Shown: positions 36,131 through 46,560 of the stretch, in pieces
Numbering within the stretch: the first letter of the stretch is position 1
How the letters are laid out: every line of letters begins with the position of its first letter
From: Campylorhamphus procurvoides
Lineage: Eukaryota; Chordata; Aves; Passeriformes; Dendrocolaptidae
DNA length: 64,000 nucleotides
Assembly (NCBI GenBank): GCA_013396655.1
Contig: WBMV01006452.1
Span: 876,411-940,410, forward strand
Direction: 5' to 3'
Program-made: the position numbers and the translations under genes
The notes under the pieces: model-generated
Told to the model about the DNA's origin: nothing
What the model saw: the letters and a program-made list of their open reading frames with translations, nothing else
Database searches by the model: none

Positions 36131-38310
36131 GCAGAGGTGTATTTCACAGAGCTGCCTGGGCCTGGCATGAAGATCATGCCACTTTAAACAGCGAATCTGT
36201 TATTGTGATGTTTGTGAGAGGAGAACAAGTGGGAAAGTCACTTTCAAGTGCAGCTCAGTGCTCTTTTAATGAGGAATGGGGTCTTCTTCAGAGTCAGCCA
36301 ACTACTGAGGAGGAGCTGACACCCTTAGTAGTCAACATCCTCAAAACAGCTGACAGCTCCAGATAAATCAGTTTGTGTACTTCCTCCCCTTCTCATATCA
36401 CCTGCGGTGACAGGAAAGCACTAATTTCCTTTGAGAGGGAGAGAGATGGATGCACGCGTGCATCCTGGGCATGTTGATCCTTCAGTGTAAAATTAACAAA
36501 AACAGAGGCCAGGGAGAACTGGGAATAGGCACAGCACTTTGTCAAGAGGAAGACTTCGCCGTGGTCCGGCCTCGTATTCATCATATGGTAATTCACAAAT
36601 ATGCATACGGCGGAGTCACATTGCATTAGCCCCTGGAAGAGGAAGCTGTGACAAACACAGTGTGCTTGTTGGACCAACTGCCCAGTTCACAGCCACGGTT
36701 CTCCTCTGTGCAGAGCAAGACCTCGTGCCAAGGGGGCTGGCACACAGTGCAAGGGGTGCTTGGGCATCCTGCTTGGTCCTGCACCTGCACACAGCCCAGC
36801 CCTGGAGGAATTCTCCGACCCTGTTACCTTTGAATTGGGCCATCCCAGTGAGGGCAAAATGCTGCTGTTGCTGGTTCTAGTCCCAGTCCCACACCTGAAG
36901 AGCCACGTGCCTGGGACCTGCAGCACCCTTTGGGGTTGATCAGGAGGCACTCACTTGTTTATCAGTCACTCACTGCAATCAATAGGGAGTTAAGTACTGC
37001 CTGTACCCTCTTGCACAGACAATCCTCACCGCACACTTCCTGAATTCATTACTCTGACGCTGCCACATGGCTGAATGATGTTAGAAAAATTAGATACTGC
37101 AGGTCGTTAAAAGCATTGCACCTTCCTTGAAAAGAAACACACCTGAAAACCCCTCAGAAAAAACCACAGAGAAATTTCTCCCATTAGACAGTGCAGCTCA
37201 CAACTTTCCCCCAAGCCCAGAAACTTCACACAGCAGTTTGAGCAGGGCTGGCTGCCCTTCGTTTTGTGTTGCTGCTTCTGAGAGTCATCTCATCCCACCT
37301 TGCACACTGAACTGCCACGTTTCCAGAGACAGGCTCTGACACGAGGAGAGCAGAAACCAGGCAGAAACAAAAGAAAGACACCCAACCTGTTTAAACAGGG
37401 ACGTGAACAGCTCACTGTGGCCGTGCTTTGGGGAGGATCTGGCCCAAAAACCAGACACACACTGTCCAGGGCTGGAGAGAGGGTGCCTCTCCTGCCTGTG
37501 CTCAAGGCACGTGGTATTTCAACTGCATTTAAGAGTCTCCCTCCTGCACAAAGATCTTTCAGTGAAAAGCAGAAAATAAGAACAAACAAACAAACTAACC
37601 AGACTCTAACACTACAGGTGAGGATCTGAGTTTTTCAGGTCTCAGTTTCTCCCTTCCTAAGCTGGCAGTAACCTCAGTGTCACTTTGATGCATCAGGTTA
37701 CCTTAGTTAAATCACTGACGATTCCACCATTTATATAATGGGATACCACTGGGGTGCTCAGATGAGAGAAGTGACAGCAAAAATGTCTAAAAAGATTTTT
37801 TGCCTGACAAGCATTTAAAAAACGTATAGGTTTACATTTTAAAATAAATACATATCACTATATACACAAACATGAAACTATAAATACATCTATACATGCA
37901 TGCATGTGTGCACACACATATGTATAATCACATACACATGCCCCTGTGGTTTCCCAGCCTAACTACTGCCATGTGTTGTACCTTATCCCAGGGCACTGAG
38001 CAGGAAGGCTGAAACCCACCTCTGGGGGCAGGGGAGTTTGAAACCAGTTTCTCCTGGACAAGAAATCCAGAAAGCCACTCCATGCACAGGCCCTGCTGCC
38101 CACGGTGAGCTTGCCATGGTCCAACCACAGGCAAGTTTAGCAGCACAGAGCCCCACAAAACCTACAAGGGCATTTTTGACACCCCTGAGGTTGCAGAGGG
38201 TTCACAAGATGCTGCCCCCACAAGCCACATTGCTCTGCAAGTGCCAATGCCTGCATGAGTGGTGCAGAATTACACCCCTCTGGGCAGAAGCTCTTGCCTT
38301 CATTCCAGTT
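36131..38310. other. Non-coding DNA, no gene recognised
   Basis: Mostly GC-richer sequence with overlapping frames up to 113 codons (36539-36880, plus). An AT and CA/TG-rich patch spans 37838-37945, including GCATGCATG words. An 18-bp CpG palindrome at 36448-36465 is listed separately. Confidence 0.58.
36448..36465. promoter_or_regulatory. 18-bp perfect palindrome with CGCG centre
   Basis: GGATGCACGCGTGCATCC reads identically on both strands with no spacer. It contains CACGCG/CGCGTG, the class C site bound by HES/HEY repressors, and GCGTG in both orientations, the core of AHR/ARNT-type sites. CpG is scarce nearby, so two overlapping CpGs kept in a palindrome are notable. Function is inferred from motif only. 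Confidence 0.5.
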
Positions 38311-39060
38311 TCATAGAAGCCAGGTTGATTCTTTCTTGCACCATTGAGTATTTCAGTGAAAAAGCTCTTTTGTGTGTAAATAAATATTAGGTGCTATTTC
38401 TTTTAAGCAAAGAAAATTCTTAAAATAAAGCAGACAGAATTCATTTATATGAAAAATAGAGGGATTAAACATAGCCAATAAATTACAATAAACTGTCCAC
38501 AGTGAACAATGCTACCAGATGACCATAATGGAGATCCACTGCTCTTGTGCTTTTATTAAAAGAACAAAGCACTGCAATTAAATGTAAAATCCGGTAATAT
38601 GTCATCGTACCTTAAGCATCCTTTTCTCATTCATTGAACACTGTCCTCTGATTTAATTGAAGCCTCTGGTCCCTTTGAGACAGCAATAGTCCTTACTCTA
38701 GGCCAAGTTTAGCATTTCATTATTTAGTAATCTGAGATGGAGTCATGCTATTGACTCTCAAGCAATCCTCTTTGCTTCTTATAACAAAAAGGATGCCCAC
38801 AGAAATAATTGATACCACATTCTGCTCTCTAGTAAATCGTCCCTTAGTGGATTGTGAAAAGAGGTTTTTGATTTAGACTTAAGAATAACAAAAGTTGGGT
38901 ATATTTTTCACTGATGACCCCCATATGACATGTCCATAACCCCTTTCACAGCAGGAATGTTGGCCTAAAGGCATTTTAGCAGCTAAAATGAGTGACTAGA
39001 GGCTTTCCAGGTTTTGTTATATATATTCGGCATATAAGTGATGCCTTCATACAGGAAAGT
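38311..39060. promoter_or_regulatory. Strong candidate conserved non-coding element
   Basis: About 700 bp AT-rich and repeat-free, with AATAAATTACAATAAAC, GCAATTAAATGTAAAATCC, TTTAATTGAAGCC and GAAATAATTGATACC words and a GTGCTTT/AAAGCAC dyad at 38547-38572. No coding frame. Typical of the long AT-rich enhancers seen around developmental genes. Confidence 0.45.
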
Positions 39061-40160
39061 CATTTTTTTCTATAGAACAACTCACTGTAGACCTGATCCG
39101 GCCAAGAGCCGGCTCTCTCCTCCCCAGTATCAGGCAGCCATCGGTGCTTAGCACCTCGTAAAGGCAATCAGCAGCTTGCAGATTCATTACAGCTTTGCAG
39201 GCTGGAGCAGCGTGGGGTGTTTTCTTTGTTAGGTGAAACAACCCAGGTGAGTCAGGCACCGGATCGGAGCAGAGGCCCCCACGTCCCCTGGGGTTGGGAA
39301 CAGCATTAGCCGCTCTCCCAGCTCGGAAACACCCTTGTCTTCTGGAAACCTGTGTTCCGTTCCAGCGCCTGGGATTGTCATCCCTCCCTGCTGTAAGTGG
39401 CGCTTTGCTCCCTGCAGATGTATCTGCAGCCCAGCTCCTCATGGAGCTGGCCATGGAGGAGCAACCCTGGTGACAGTGATGCTGGGTGTGCGGTCACTCC
39501 TCTGCCACCTCCCCATCAGCACCGACACCAGCCCTGCAGTGAGAGAGCTCCAGCCAGGCAGATCCCGCACATCCTTCCCACAGAACGCTGCACAGACCTG
39601 TCCTCAGCCACAGCTGCTCCCAGAGAACTCCCAGTCGGAGGGCTGACCCTACTCTCCTCTCCCATTGGTAACATAACATTATGCTTGAGCAACTGCACAG
39701 GGTGACAGTCACCTCCTCCTGCCTTTGGCCAATTTGCAAGGGCATCAAAGCATCCCTCCCTGCCTTCCCTCACTAATTCCCACAGCGCTTTGTGGTCCTG
39801 GAAGGACTTAGTGCTTGGACCCCACTGCCACCCTCCTCTTCACCATCACACAAATGTAGTCCTCACCTTGCACAAAACATTGCCACGCTGGTGCATTGGG
39901 ACTTGCTGTACCCACAAAAAGTCACCAGCGTCCTGCTCAGCACAAACGTGCCAGGAGCAGCTTGTGGTGGTGGCACCTGTGGCACAGCAGGTGCCACCAA
40001 TCATGCAACAAATGCACTCAACCTGCAGAATCGGTGAAATGGGCTCACACTGCAGGAGGGGCAGTTTGGCATGCAGAGGCCACGTGCTGGTTTGTAGGAT
40101 GGCTCTGACATCCTAAGAGAGTAAACCCCATTAATTCCTCTTGGTGAATGTCTAAGAACT
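39061..40160. other. GC-rich non-coding DNA
   Basis: Overlapping frames of 81-135 codons occur in several registers and strands without recognised domains. CpGs are moderately retained at 39098-39345, including a GAGCCGGCTC palindrome near 39106. A dyad cluster at 39412-39462 is listed separately. Confidence 0.52.
39412..39462. other. Cluster of overlapping dyads
   Basis: CTGCAGAT (39412-39419) and ATCTGCAG (39422-39429) form a palindrome with a 2-base centre. CCAGCTCC (39431-39438) pairs with GGAGCTGG (39443-39450) across TCAT. The alternative GCTCCTCATGG (39434-39444) pairs with 39451-39462 over 11 bp with one bulged G and an AGCTGG loop, excluding the second. The three dyads fill 51 bp. 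Confidence 0.55.
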
Positions 40161-40640
40161 CTGGGCACAGTTTACAAGAGGGGACTTGTCATGGGTTCAT
40201 CCTTGTGCATATTAAACGACCAGCATAGTAAGGAATGCGGGCACACGAAGTCAGTGCTCCCATACACTGCCCTGACCACTCGCTTGGCTTCAACTCACTG
40301 GTCAGAAGCTGGGGAAAATTTAAAGTTGTTTTGCACGGAGAGGAGTTGTATAGATGCAGGAGTGCGGCCAGGATTAGGGCATCAGCCCTCTCACAAGCTA
40401 ATTCACAAGTCAAAGAGAAAAGATTACCCTCACATCTCCTTATTTTGTGTTCTGGCACCTCTTGCTCCCTGGAGTACCAAGAAAAGTGAATTTTCACTAA
40501 CTTTGAAAGACCAATACTCGATGGTCAGAAGCAGCTGTTTCCTCTGGAAATCTGTGCCATTGTTACCAGATACTGCAAGCACAAAGCTAAGCTGGGGAGA
40601 CCAAGTTCTCCCCAATAAACTCACACGTTAATATTAATAT
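40161..40640. other. Non-coding DNA, possibly conserved in part
   Basis: Complex mixed sequence with some retained CpGs (40200-40380). The longest frame is 146 codons (40191-40631, plus), overlapped by an 84-codon plus frame and a 102-codon minus frame, with no recognised domain. The AT-rich end runs into the next block. Confidence 0.42.
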
Positions 40641-41039
40641 GAATTACACAGGTGCATTGGGAAATAGCCCCCTCGCAGGGCTGCAAATCTCATAGCCCTG
40701 ACCTACGCCCATAAGCCTGAACTCAAACTCCTCTGTATATAATTCTGTAATCTACTTGGCATGTTAAGCATTTCAAATTAAAAAGTGTCAGGGTCAGAGC
40801 CAAAACAATGCATTATATGGGATAAGATTTTAATTCAGCCGGTCCTGGGAGAGACACAGGGAAGGAGGAGAAATCCACGCCAATTATTTTGTGTTTTGGG
40901 AGAGTTATTTGATTGTAGGACCAACCCATACCGGGGCACTGTTCAGCGAGTTTTGTTTTGTTTGTTTGCTTCTCTTCTCCCAGTACTCAAATTATCTCCA
41001 GGTCCTTAGATCCATTAGACTAATTAATATTAAGAACAT

Positions 41040-41053
41040 ATGCATATGCAAAT
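41040..41053 (+). promoter_or_regulatory. POU site: MORE-like dimer overlapping octamer
   Basis: ATGCATATGCAA (41040-41051) matches 11 of 12 bases of the MORE sequence ATGCATATGCAT that POU factors bind as dimers. The last eight bases, ATGCAAAT (41046-41053), are a perfect octamer. Either OCT/POU3-type monomers or dimers could bind. Confidence 0.5.
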
Positions 41054-41165
41054 GAGGCCATGGTGCCCATATATTTCACTTTACGTGACAGCTTGAAGTG
41101 TAGTTGTGTGAGTCAATCAAATGCCATAAATTTGCTATGCACAAAAGATCATTAATATTAATTGG

Positions 41166-41194
41166 GGCATGGGCACTGTGCAGTAGCCCATGCC
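41166..41194. other. 9-bp GC hairpin beside homeodomain sites
   Basis: Perfect arms GGCATGGGC (41166-41174) and GCCCATGCC (41186-41194) flank 11 bases that contain a smaller ACTG/CAGT dyad. It directly follows the TTAATATTAATTGG cluster. Confidence 0.45.
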
Positions 41195-41330
41195 ACCATT
41201 AGAAATGGACCCCTCGCTTTAATTGTTCAGCAAATTCCTTTTTTTTATTTATTTTCTAATTTTAAATCAGTACCTATGGCCTGATTAAAATATGTAATAT
41301 TTTTTCCCCCAGGTAGTCTTCAGAACAGCA

Positions 41331-41840
41331 TCAGAATTGTATTAAAAAATACAGAGCAGACCTTTTCTAAGACAGATGGCACACAATGAGGTTAAAAAAA
41401 GTATCTTGAGATCCAACCAGCAAGAACAAAAAAAAAAATTGCTTGCATTGTTGTTTTCATTATCTTGCTTCTGTCATTTCATGAGCTTTGTATCTTGCAA
41501 GGAAAGAAAGAAGGGAGAAAAACTGTGAAATTAATCTTTTGTGCATGGCCTGATAAAGAAGAGACATGCTCAGACAAAAGATAGACTGAGAGAAGGTACC
41601 GTGATTGATGACTAAAGTAAAGGTGTCAGAAGAGTATTATGTAAATTACTGGAGGCACAGACCATTTCAGAGAGAATGAGAGGGAGAGGGGAAGCCAGGG
41701 AGAGAGAGAAAAAAAGGACTGCAGAGTCGATGTCACCAAGACACTGGTCCCCAAGCGCCAATTTCTTGCCATCTTTCATCTGCTCAGACAAGCTCACCTC
41801 ACTTTCTATTTGGTTTGCACGATGTAACAAAGGAGGAAAA
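41331..41840. other. AT-rich spacer, purine-rich tract
   Basis: Ordinary AT-leaning sequence. TGATTGATGA at 41602-41611 fits the HOX/PBX pattern. GAGAGA-rich purine tract at 41670-41715. No gene recognised. Confidence 0.5.
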
Positions 41841-42260
41841 ACCTGTCAACATTAGCACGGCTGCAGCCCAAAAGCGGGGTTCGAGACGGGCACTGAAGGC
41901 AGGCTCGGGGGCTCGTCCGTGTGTCTGTCTGTGCGAGGCGGCGGCTCCAGGGGATGCGCTGCTTTATTCTGTGCCGGAACGGGGGCTCGCCCTGTGTCTG
42001 ACACCCAGACCAGACTGTGTGTTGGTCCCACACACGCTCATCCCTGCACGGAGCTGCCCCTCTGCCAGGGCGGGGGTTTAATAAGGTGGTGCCCACGCCC
42101 ACCCGCTGGGCAGGAGAGGGAAGGACACAGCTCACATCTCCCCAGTTCTGCCCAGAAAAACCTTTCCTGGCCACTGGCACGGCCGCACACGGTGGGTTCC
42201 AGCCACACTCTGTGCTCCAAGGATGTGGGTGAGCCAGTGCCTGCCACAAATTCCAGCGGG
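41841..42260. other. CpG-enriched GC-rich stretch
   Basis: CpGs are clearly denser than in most of the window, especially 41870-42000. It could be a weak orphan CpG island or an unannotated promoter, but no TATA box, clear initiator or downstream open frame supports a gene. A 147-codon minus-strand frame (41806-42249) and overlapping plus-strand frames have no domain. Confidence 0.42.
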
Positions 42261-43120
42261 GCTCAATGAAACCAACTTACTCCAAGTAAAAATATGTTTG
42301 GGCTCCCACTGCTTGTCCTCCTGGCACAGCATTGCCTCAGGTTTCCACAACCCAAAAGGCTGATGCAGTTAATAGCAGGGACAGTAAAAACCACATTTTT
42401 GTACTTCTACCTTCTGGGAGGAAAAACTCCAAGGAAAAATGCAACAGGCTTTCAGGAATTTTTCCCTTTGTTCCTGACTATATGATTAATCTGGCTCCTG
42501 CTTTAAAACCAATTATTACGTATTGTCTTTTGAATTTCACCTCTGGCATATCTTTGCCCCTATTTAATTTGATCACTGGCTTTTATTCAAAAACTTCATT
42601 TGCCAAGGGAAAAAACAACTACAAATGGTCACCTATCACCTCCATGGTAACAAGTGAAAGGAGCATTCAAGGGGAAGAAAATACTCCACTGGCATTTGAT
42701 GAAATGCACAGTCCCACACCACGTGTGCTCCTGAAACACAAGGCTAAAGGTACGTGGGGCCCTCTATACAGTAACCAATTACCCCAATTCCTGCCCTAGA
42801 GAGTGAATCCCTGGTTTTGAAATGGGAAGGCAGAGAGAAGTGTGAAGGGAGAGCTCACCTACCCTGTCTCTGTCCTTTGACAGCTCAGCAAGAGCATCCC
42901 TCGGGCTCACCTTGCCCTCTCCCCTTGCTGCCCTTCCTGCTGTGCTGTCCAGCACTGGAATTCTGAGGGCCAGGCCTGGATTTGGGGCAAAGATGGCAAT
43001 CCCAGCACGGCTCCTGGCAGGAATCACTTCACCGCAGGGCTCGAGTGTGCAAATAAAGCTGCTTTCCAACTTCCTTCCCTCAGATTCAATCAGCTATCAC
43101 ATGGCTTTCATTTTGAGTGT
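42261..43120. other. Non-coding DNA, no gene recognised
   Basis: The longest frame is 155 codons (42332-42799, plus). Its translation has no domain, and A- and T-rich parts of the DNA argue against codon constraint. Ordinary sequence otherwise. Confidence 0.55.
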
Positions 43121-43524
43121 TGAGAGACGTTAAAATGAGATTTAATAACAAATTGTTTCAATTTTGCATCCCCTTTAAAATTCTGTTGGCCAGGCAGGAT
43201 AGTCCATGGAAAAAGCATTCAGTTCTTCTCATCAAATTTTTCATTTTTCCAATTTTTTTTTATACCATGAGTGCAACAGTTGGAAAAAATTTAAGATCCA
43301 AAGAGGCAGCTATTTCTATACCATCAATTTGCCCCTTAAAGAGTAAAATGATAAAATGAGTGAAAAAAATAGATGTTCTGAGCACCAAGCTCTGTGCAAA
43401 TCAGTTCTTAAAAGTATCAGCAAATTCACATTTTAAAGAATACTTTCGTTTGCAAGATTGAAATTCTTTTAAAGAAGAAACTCTCAAAGGAAGTTGTCAT
43501 TTTAGGCTGCACAAACCAAAACCC
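43121..43524. other. AT-rich spacer before foldback repeat
   Basis: AT-rich sequence with a T-run at 43253-43261. No clear additional copy of the downstream repeat unit was found here. Confidence 0.5.
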
Positions 43525-43762
43525 TTCCAAAATCAGGTGCTTAGAAAAAAAATTGAAGCACTTTAATAATTTAAATTGCTCCCCTTTGCACATGCCCAGA
43601 ACCCAAATCCCTTTTCTAACTGAAGTGCTTATATAAAAATTTGACAGCTCTTATAATTTTAAATTGCTCTACACTGAGTATGCCCAGAACCTCGATCACT
43701 TCCAAATTCAAGGGCTTATAAAAATTTGAAGCACTCCAATAATTTTAAATTGCAATGCACAG
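43525..43762 (+). repeat. Three diverged tandem units of about 88 bp
   Basis: Units start at about 43525, 43612 and 43700. Each carries, in order, a GTGCTTA or GGGCTTA word, an A-run into ATTTGAAGC or TTGAAGC (TTTGACAGC in unit two), ATAATTTTAAATTGC (ATAATTTAAATTGC in unit one) and, in the first two, ATGCCCAGAACC. Divergence between units is substantial, so the array is old. The third unit is cut short where its inverted copy begins. Confidence 0.85.
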
Positions 43763-43826
43763 TGCAGAGTGATTTAAAATTATTGGACTGCTTCAATTTT
43801 TTTAAAAGGTCTTCAATTTGGAAGTG
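43697..43826. repeat. 130-bp imperfect palindrome (foldback)
   Basis: The left arm is the third tandem unit. The right arm is its inverted copy, ending AATTTGGAAGTG at 43826. The arms of about 65 bp match at roughly 54 positions by eye, with CCAATAATTTTAAAT intact on both. The centre TGCACAGTGCA (43756-43766) is itself palindromic, so there is effectively no loop. No flanking target-site duplication was identified. Possible origins: inverted duplication at a replication fork, or a foldback MITE whose arm was also tandemly copied. Confidence 0.88.
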
Positions 43827-43842
43827 AGTCAAGCAGCATTCT

Positions 43843-43870
43843 AATACAGTAGTTTAAGACATACTGTATT
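43843..43870. repeat. 9-bp inverted repeat after the foldback
   Basis: AATACAGTA (43843-43851) and TACTGTATT (43862-43870) are perfect inverted arms across 10 bases, 17 bp beyond the 130-bp palindrome. It may be a separate chance dyad or part of the same structure-prone locus. Confidence 0.6.
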
Positions 43871-45880
43871 GATGTAAAATTTAACATCTAAAAATAATGA
43901 AAATTAAACCGGATACACTGTTTAAAAAGTGAGGACGGTTTTCCCAAACACACCTAGGAAAGCCAGAAAACCACAACTTCTGGCTGCTCGGTCCTTCTTT
44001 GTGAGCGAGACAAGAGCAAAGAGTAAAGGAGGGGATGAGAAGCTCGAGACAGCACCACAGATGGAAGGTCAGTTCCACCCTTGGGCTGGACCCCAGGAAA
44101 GCCCTCCTAGAACAGTGGGAGGGAGCAGAGCTGGGTGGGTTGGGACCCCCACTGCAGGAATCCTGGGGATGGCAGCCAACCATGAAGGCATGGCCAACAC
44201 TCATCCCTGCATCCACGGGGGAACATTTGGCCCTCCAAGCCGTTCCCTTCTGTTTTGGGAGGTGTAGAGGAGTCAGATTGGAGGGGTTGAAGCTCATGCT
44301 GACACTCTGGAGAGGAAGGCAAAGACCAGACGGGGCCCTTCGGGTCCCTCTCGCAGGGAATGGGTTTGGACTGTTTACAGATCGGCTGGTTATGGAGCAG
44401 CAGTTTTTTGGATGGTGTTCCTGTTTCCTCTCAAACCATATGCTTTCTACGGGGGACTCACAGCAAGTGTCCCATGCAGGGTTCAAAGCACGGGCTCCCC
44501 ACTGCTTGGCTTCATCAAGAGTGGAAATACATGATTTGCACTAGTTTTAGTGTTAGGCACTGGCTCTGTGTGTAAGTCTTTTTGGCAGCTATTCTCTTCC
44601 CTTTAAAATCTTTCCCTTTTTTGGAGGTGATTTATATTAATAAACTGTTTGGGATCAGAATTGGCATGATATGTAGAAGCCATGCCTGTTTGGTATTGCT
44701 GTGGTGTATGCTTAATTTGAGCGGGGGGAGGGAAGAAGACAACGCTGTTCAGCTGGCTGGGAGTCTTTTTTTGTTCCACACATTCAAGTTCTTCTCAGGA
44801 GTCAACAGTAACTGTTAGAGAGTTCCTTTTAAAAAATCAGTTTTGACATCCTGAAGATAGGGAACGAACAGAGACTTGAAGTCCCCACATTTTCCATGCA
44901 TTCATGAACATCTGCAATGCAAAACTGTTTCCCAGCAGGGGCTGGGCTCTATTTCATCTTCTAACAAGTGGGGGATCCTGTCTATTTGATAACAGGGACA
45001 CTGTCTTTGGCTGTGAGTTTCATTTTGAAGTTGGGGTCTTGTGGCCTTCTCTGTTGTCTTTTCTTTCTGGTTAAGTTAAACGTCACAGGAAATGACAAAA
45101 GAGTCCTTATGCCTGGCTCCAGGCTAATAAAGGAGGCTCGTTAGATTTGGATTACTGTCTGTTCCAAGGGAGCATTCCTGGACAAAGAGAGAGATGGCAC
45201 CTAGGGCAAAGCAGGTTCTACTGTGAATTCCTGGAAGAGAGACACTGTTCAGGGATGGATTAGCTGGAGTGAGTCCAACAAGCACAGGAAGTTTGGGCAG
45301 GAAAGCCAGGCAGAGATGTTTTCAGAACAGAGAGGTCCCTTTTAAAACCAGGAGCAGCTAAGAAAGAAGGAAAGTGATTCTGCAGGACAGATGAAAGGAC
45401 CCAGGACTGGGAGGCAAAACTAGTTTAAGAGAACTCCTTAAATATCTAGGAATGCTTCCAGCTCCTTGGGAATTCAGGAGGACAGTATGAGTCCCAAAAG
45501 TTGTTTTCTCAGACTGCCAGTAGCTTAAAGCTCATAGACATGCATGGCAGGACATGATCTCTCTCTTATAATCTAATGCAGAACAGTGAACAAATGTTGC
45601 AACTTTTCCTTTTATGTTCATGAAGCTTTTTTCTGTTGTTTTGGGCGGTTTTTGGAGGTTTTTTCCTTTTTTTTTTTTTAATCTGCATCTCTCTGGTCAG
45701 AATAATTCACTCTGTGGGACAGGGTCAGACCAACTTCCCCCTGCAGCAGGTTACAGATAAATGGTGTCCTCCTCTGGTCCTGCATGAAGAACTCGTACTT
45801 TTATGCAATAGATTCACAATTTATCACATAAAAAGTAGCTGCTTTGAAAAAAAAATGGTGCAAAGAGGCTTTATTCAATA
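43871..45880. other. Non-coding DNA, no gene recognised
   Basis: Overlapping long frames (201 codons, 43881-44486, minus; 169 codons, 44035-44544, plus) occupy the same GC-rich segment on opposite strands, and neither has a recognised domain. A 13-base T run sits at 45667-45679. Confidence 0.58.
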
Positions 45881-46560
45881 GGCTGTAATGGTGAGCTGTT
45901 ATGGTCTATCAGGTGGATAATGTGCATCTTAAAATACTGTGTAAATACATATTTCTATAATAGCCTGTTACATTTCCAAAGGAGCCATTGCAGGCTGCAT
46001 TTGAAGAGAGAAGGAGCTCACAGGAGATGGGTTCTGGCACTCTTTTCCCTCAGCAGGAGGTGGGCAATGACAATTTTTCCTGAATTAGAGAGGAAAAATA
46101 TTATTTTCTGATTCAAATGAATAATAAAAAACAATGGAAAGCAGCAGCTCAGAGAACTTTGACTGGAAGGAAGGAAGGTAAGTGTTAATGTGATGAGAGC
46201 GCTGAGAGAGCTTTGCTCTCTCCTACACTCCACGTATTTCCTTGCTCCCCAGCTGAGATGGCAGCATTACATGAATGTTCTCCGTATTTCCTTCCCAAGA
46301 GCTGGTAGAATTATTTGTTGTGAGTAACGTTCATGGGAGCTTTGATCCTGAAAATGCCTATGTATGAGAGCAGCCAGACACCTGAGAGCAACGGCTTCTT
46401 ACGTGGCACAAGCACATCCCCAAGTTCTACACATATTTTTGTTATTGAAAAATAGTTATTAATATCATGCCTAATTAAACAGTTTTGCAGTAGCTGGGTT
46501 GGATTATTGGCTGCCTGTGATGTGTGACTTGTGATACAAGTCAGGAATAAACTCTGTTTC
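45881..46560. promoter_or_regulatory. Candidate conserved element in 3' half
   Basis: The first part is ordinary. From 46390 to 46560 the sequence is AT-rich and complex with TTATTAATATC and TAATTA (46472-46477), then a TGATGTGTGACTTGTGATAC stretch. A TAATTA plus TTATTAATA pair within 30 bp is the main support. Confidence 0.34.

Larger units (their letters stand above)
40641..41330. promoter_or_regulatory. Strongest candidate enhancer of the window
   Basis: Core at 41000-41240. TAATTA (41021-41026) with AATATTAAG, a POU-dimer-like site overlapping an octamer (41040-41053), TTACGTGAC (41081-41089), AATCAAATG, and TTAATATTAATTGG (41151-41165) occur within 150 bp, followed by a 9-bp GC hairpin (41166-41194). 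The density of homeodomain, POU and bZIP-type cores with no low complexity is what very conserved developmental enhancers look like. Confidence 0.52.

Noticed and set aside
37640..37680. Possible further antisense MIR fragment (CTCAGTTTCTCCC)
   Set aside because: Only one word matches the family and the rest does not follow the MIR order.
43881..44486. 201-codon minus-strand frame
   Set aside because: A 169-codon frame is open on the opposite strand and neither resembles a known protein.
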